The notes beneath the pieces are model-generated. The model saw only the letters and a list, made by a program, of their open reading frames with translations. It ran no database searches and was not told where the DNA came from. A DNA stretch of 64,000 bases from Membranihabitans maritimus (lineage in GTDB: Bacteria > Bacteroidota > Bacteroidia > Chitinophagales > Saprospiraceae), in assembly GCF_021729145.1 (NCBI RefSeq), contig NZ_JAJSLW010000004.1, positions 1-64,000 on the forward strand, read 5' to 3'. Shown here one piece after another: positions 63,023-64,000 of the stretch (the stretch's first letter is position 1; every line of letters begins with the position of its first letter). Made by a program: the position numbers and the translations under genes.

Positions 63023-63871
63023 TTAATTTTCCTGTAATTTTATTTCAATATCAATATCATCCGTTCCTTCATAATATTCTTTTGCGAACAATATTCCCTT
63101 ACGGCCCATATCCGTTTCAAAAATAACAACATCACCTATTTCAAAGTCTACATACGTTTTATCTATTTCCATATCTGAAAATAAGGCATCGTCTTCCATA
63201 TTTCTAAATTCTTCTTCAGTGAAATCAGTTTTTAGAAAAACACCTCCTGTTCCGTCTTCTCCAAACATACCATTGTCATCGTTATCTCTAAATGAAAGGT
63301 TTGTATAGAAAATATCAATAGATTCCACTTTATCCTGATCCGTATTGCGTAATGCCCAGCCAGAGTATCCAACCGGAATATCGAAGTCCCATCTACTAAA
63401 TTCGCTTGGACTACTATTTCCTCCCATAGTAATTAGTTGGTTATCAGTAAGAGGAGTCGCTGGAGGAACTATTGCCTCTACGGCTATAGAAAGAGACGCA
63501 GAAGAAGATTGACCATGATCGTCAGTCACGTTTACCTCTACAGGAATTTCTTTGTCTTCGTACGGCACGTCAACTATGATCTGTCTAGTGTATGCATCTT
63601 GTCCTACTGCTGCAGATACAGATTCTGATACTCCTTCAACACTTTGTTCCAAGGTCATAATTCCACCTGGAGCATCAACTGTATAACTAATTATTACCAT
63701 TGAATCCTGGGTAACCCCTACCTCAAGTAGGCCATTTGACACCGTCAATCCCGGAGAAGTTATAGAAACTTGAGGCCCTTCAGGAATTGGATCTTCCTTG
63801 TCACAGCTCGTAATTGTAATAAACAAACCCGCCATCAATAAGACGGACAATAATTTCAATAAAGTACTCAT
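63023..63871 (-). CDS. Surface lipoprotein with Ig-like domain, unknown function
   Basis: A 282-residue lipoprotein with signal MSTLLKLLSVLLMAGLFITI, lipidated Cys23 in ITSCDKED. An acidic/proline linker is followed by a beta-sandwich (about 35-140; ISYTVDAPGGIMTLEQSVEG, VPVEVNVTDDHGQSSS-like pattern) and a second region (about 150-282) rich in Asp (FRDNDDNGMFGEDGTGGVFL). This resembles the accessory glycan-binding lipoproteins of PULs, but no SusE/SusF family is recognisable. It is on the minus strand upstream of the beta-helix promoter and may belong to the same locus. Confidence 0.7.
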   Translation of the reverse strand: MSTLLKLLSVLLMAGLFITITSCDKEDPIPEGPQVSITSPGLTVSNGLLEVGVTQDSMVIISYTVDAPGGIMTLEQSVEGVSESVSAAVGQDAYTRQIIVDVPYEDKEIPVEVNVTDDHGQSSSASLSIAVEAIVPPATPLTDNQLITMGGNSSPSEFSRWDFDIPVGYSGWALRNTDQDKVESIDIFYTNLSFRDNDDNGMFGEDGTGGVFLKTDFTEEEFRNMEDDALFSDMEIDKTYVDFEIGDVVIFETDMGRKGILFAKEYYEGTDDIDIEIKLQEN

Positions 63872-63921
63872 AATATATTATTTATGTATTTAAAAATTAA
63901 CAAATAATTTATATAGTAATT

Positions 63922-64000
63922 CTAATGTATCAGGATCTTTTCCGTAATAATTTTCTCCCCTTCAACAACTTGTAAAAAGTAGCTCCCCGAAGGAAAAGAA
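63922..64000 (-). CDS. C-terminal end of a T9SS cargo protein (truncated by the window edge)
   Basis: The minus strand ends with SFPSGSYFLQVVEG, then EKIITEKILIH and a stop at 63922-63924. This is the last part of a type-A T9SS sorting domain (LPSGxYFLxVxxGxxxxTxKIxxx). The rest of the gene lies outside the window. Thus at least two T9SS-exported proteins flank this locus. Confidence 0.75.
   Translation of the reverse strand, partial: SFPSGSYFLQVVEGEKIITEKILIH

Overview
The window comes from a Bacteroidota genome. The evidence is three SusC/SusD outer-membrane pairs, FecR anti-sigma factors and ECF sigma factors in the order typical of this phylum, two type IX secretion (T9SS) C-terminal sorting domains, and several promoters with the phylum's TAnnTTTG -7 element. 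Two sulfatases, a PSD1/DUF1501 gene pair and many secreted glycan-active proteins suggest a free-living, probably marine or sediment, polysaccharide degrader outside Bacteroides, perhaps Cytophagia or Saprospiria. The exact family cannot be read from the sequence. No rRNA, tRNA, CRISPR array or complete insertion sequence was seen.

Layout. 0-7.7 kb: glycan-sensing module A on the minus strand (ECF sigma, FecR, SusC, SusD). 7.8-14.8 kb: module B with the same gene order, ending in a strong terminator. 14.9-18.05 kb: a VOC protein, a GH16 glucanase, a toxin-antitoxin pair ruined by deletions, and a BNR-type beta-propeller protein. 18.05-19.05 kb: about 1 kb without genes, built of GC-rich palindromic and dispersed repeat-like sequence. 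19.05-23.7 kb: a DUF1501 protein and a PSD1/DUF1549/LamG/DUF1553 cytochrome-like protein, divergent from an AraC regulator and a small lipoprotein. 25.3-27.6 kb: a GMC oxidoreductase with its gluconate-dehydrogenase-type small subunit. 27.7-30.2 kb: MazEF, an M49-like metallopeptidase and an Rpn C-terminal remnant. 30.6-33.9 kb: two S1 sulfatases. 34.0-35.35 kb: a DUF1593 nucleoside-hydrolase-like protein.

35.35-60.2 kb is the centrepiece: about 25 kb of tightly spaced minus-strand genes, probably one operon. It starts with FecR-SusC-SusD (module C) and continues through a DUF6807 protein, a large esterase, a GNAT acetyltransferase, an unclassified TIM-barrel-like protein, a membrane transglutaminase-like protein, a beta-helix protein and a small GH-A-like protein. 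Next comes a three-gene lysine/2-aminoadipate catabolic cassette (DUF1338 2-oxoadipate dioxygenase/decarboxylase, saccharopine dehydrogenase, ALDH7-type semialdehyde dehydrogenase), then a second esterase and a GH2 protein whose acid/base glutamate is replaced by histidine. Upstream (60.3-62.8 kb) is a T9SS-exported paralogue of the internal beta-helix protein, behind a promoter region with nested inverted repeats. A surface lipoprotein and the tail of another T9SS cargo close the window.

Working model (inference). SusC/SusD import oligosaccharides, secreted beta-helix, esterase, GH2 and GH-A-like proteins trim them, and the operon also carries enzymes for a lysine-derived carbon skeleton. 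This combination, with the transglutaminase-like protein, suggests a substrate bearing lysine or a lysine derivative, such as an aminoacylated uronic-acid polysaccharide or a glycoconjugate. No PUL of this composition is known to me, and it is the best candidate here for an undescribed system.
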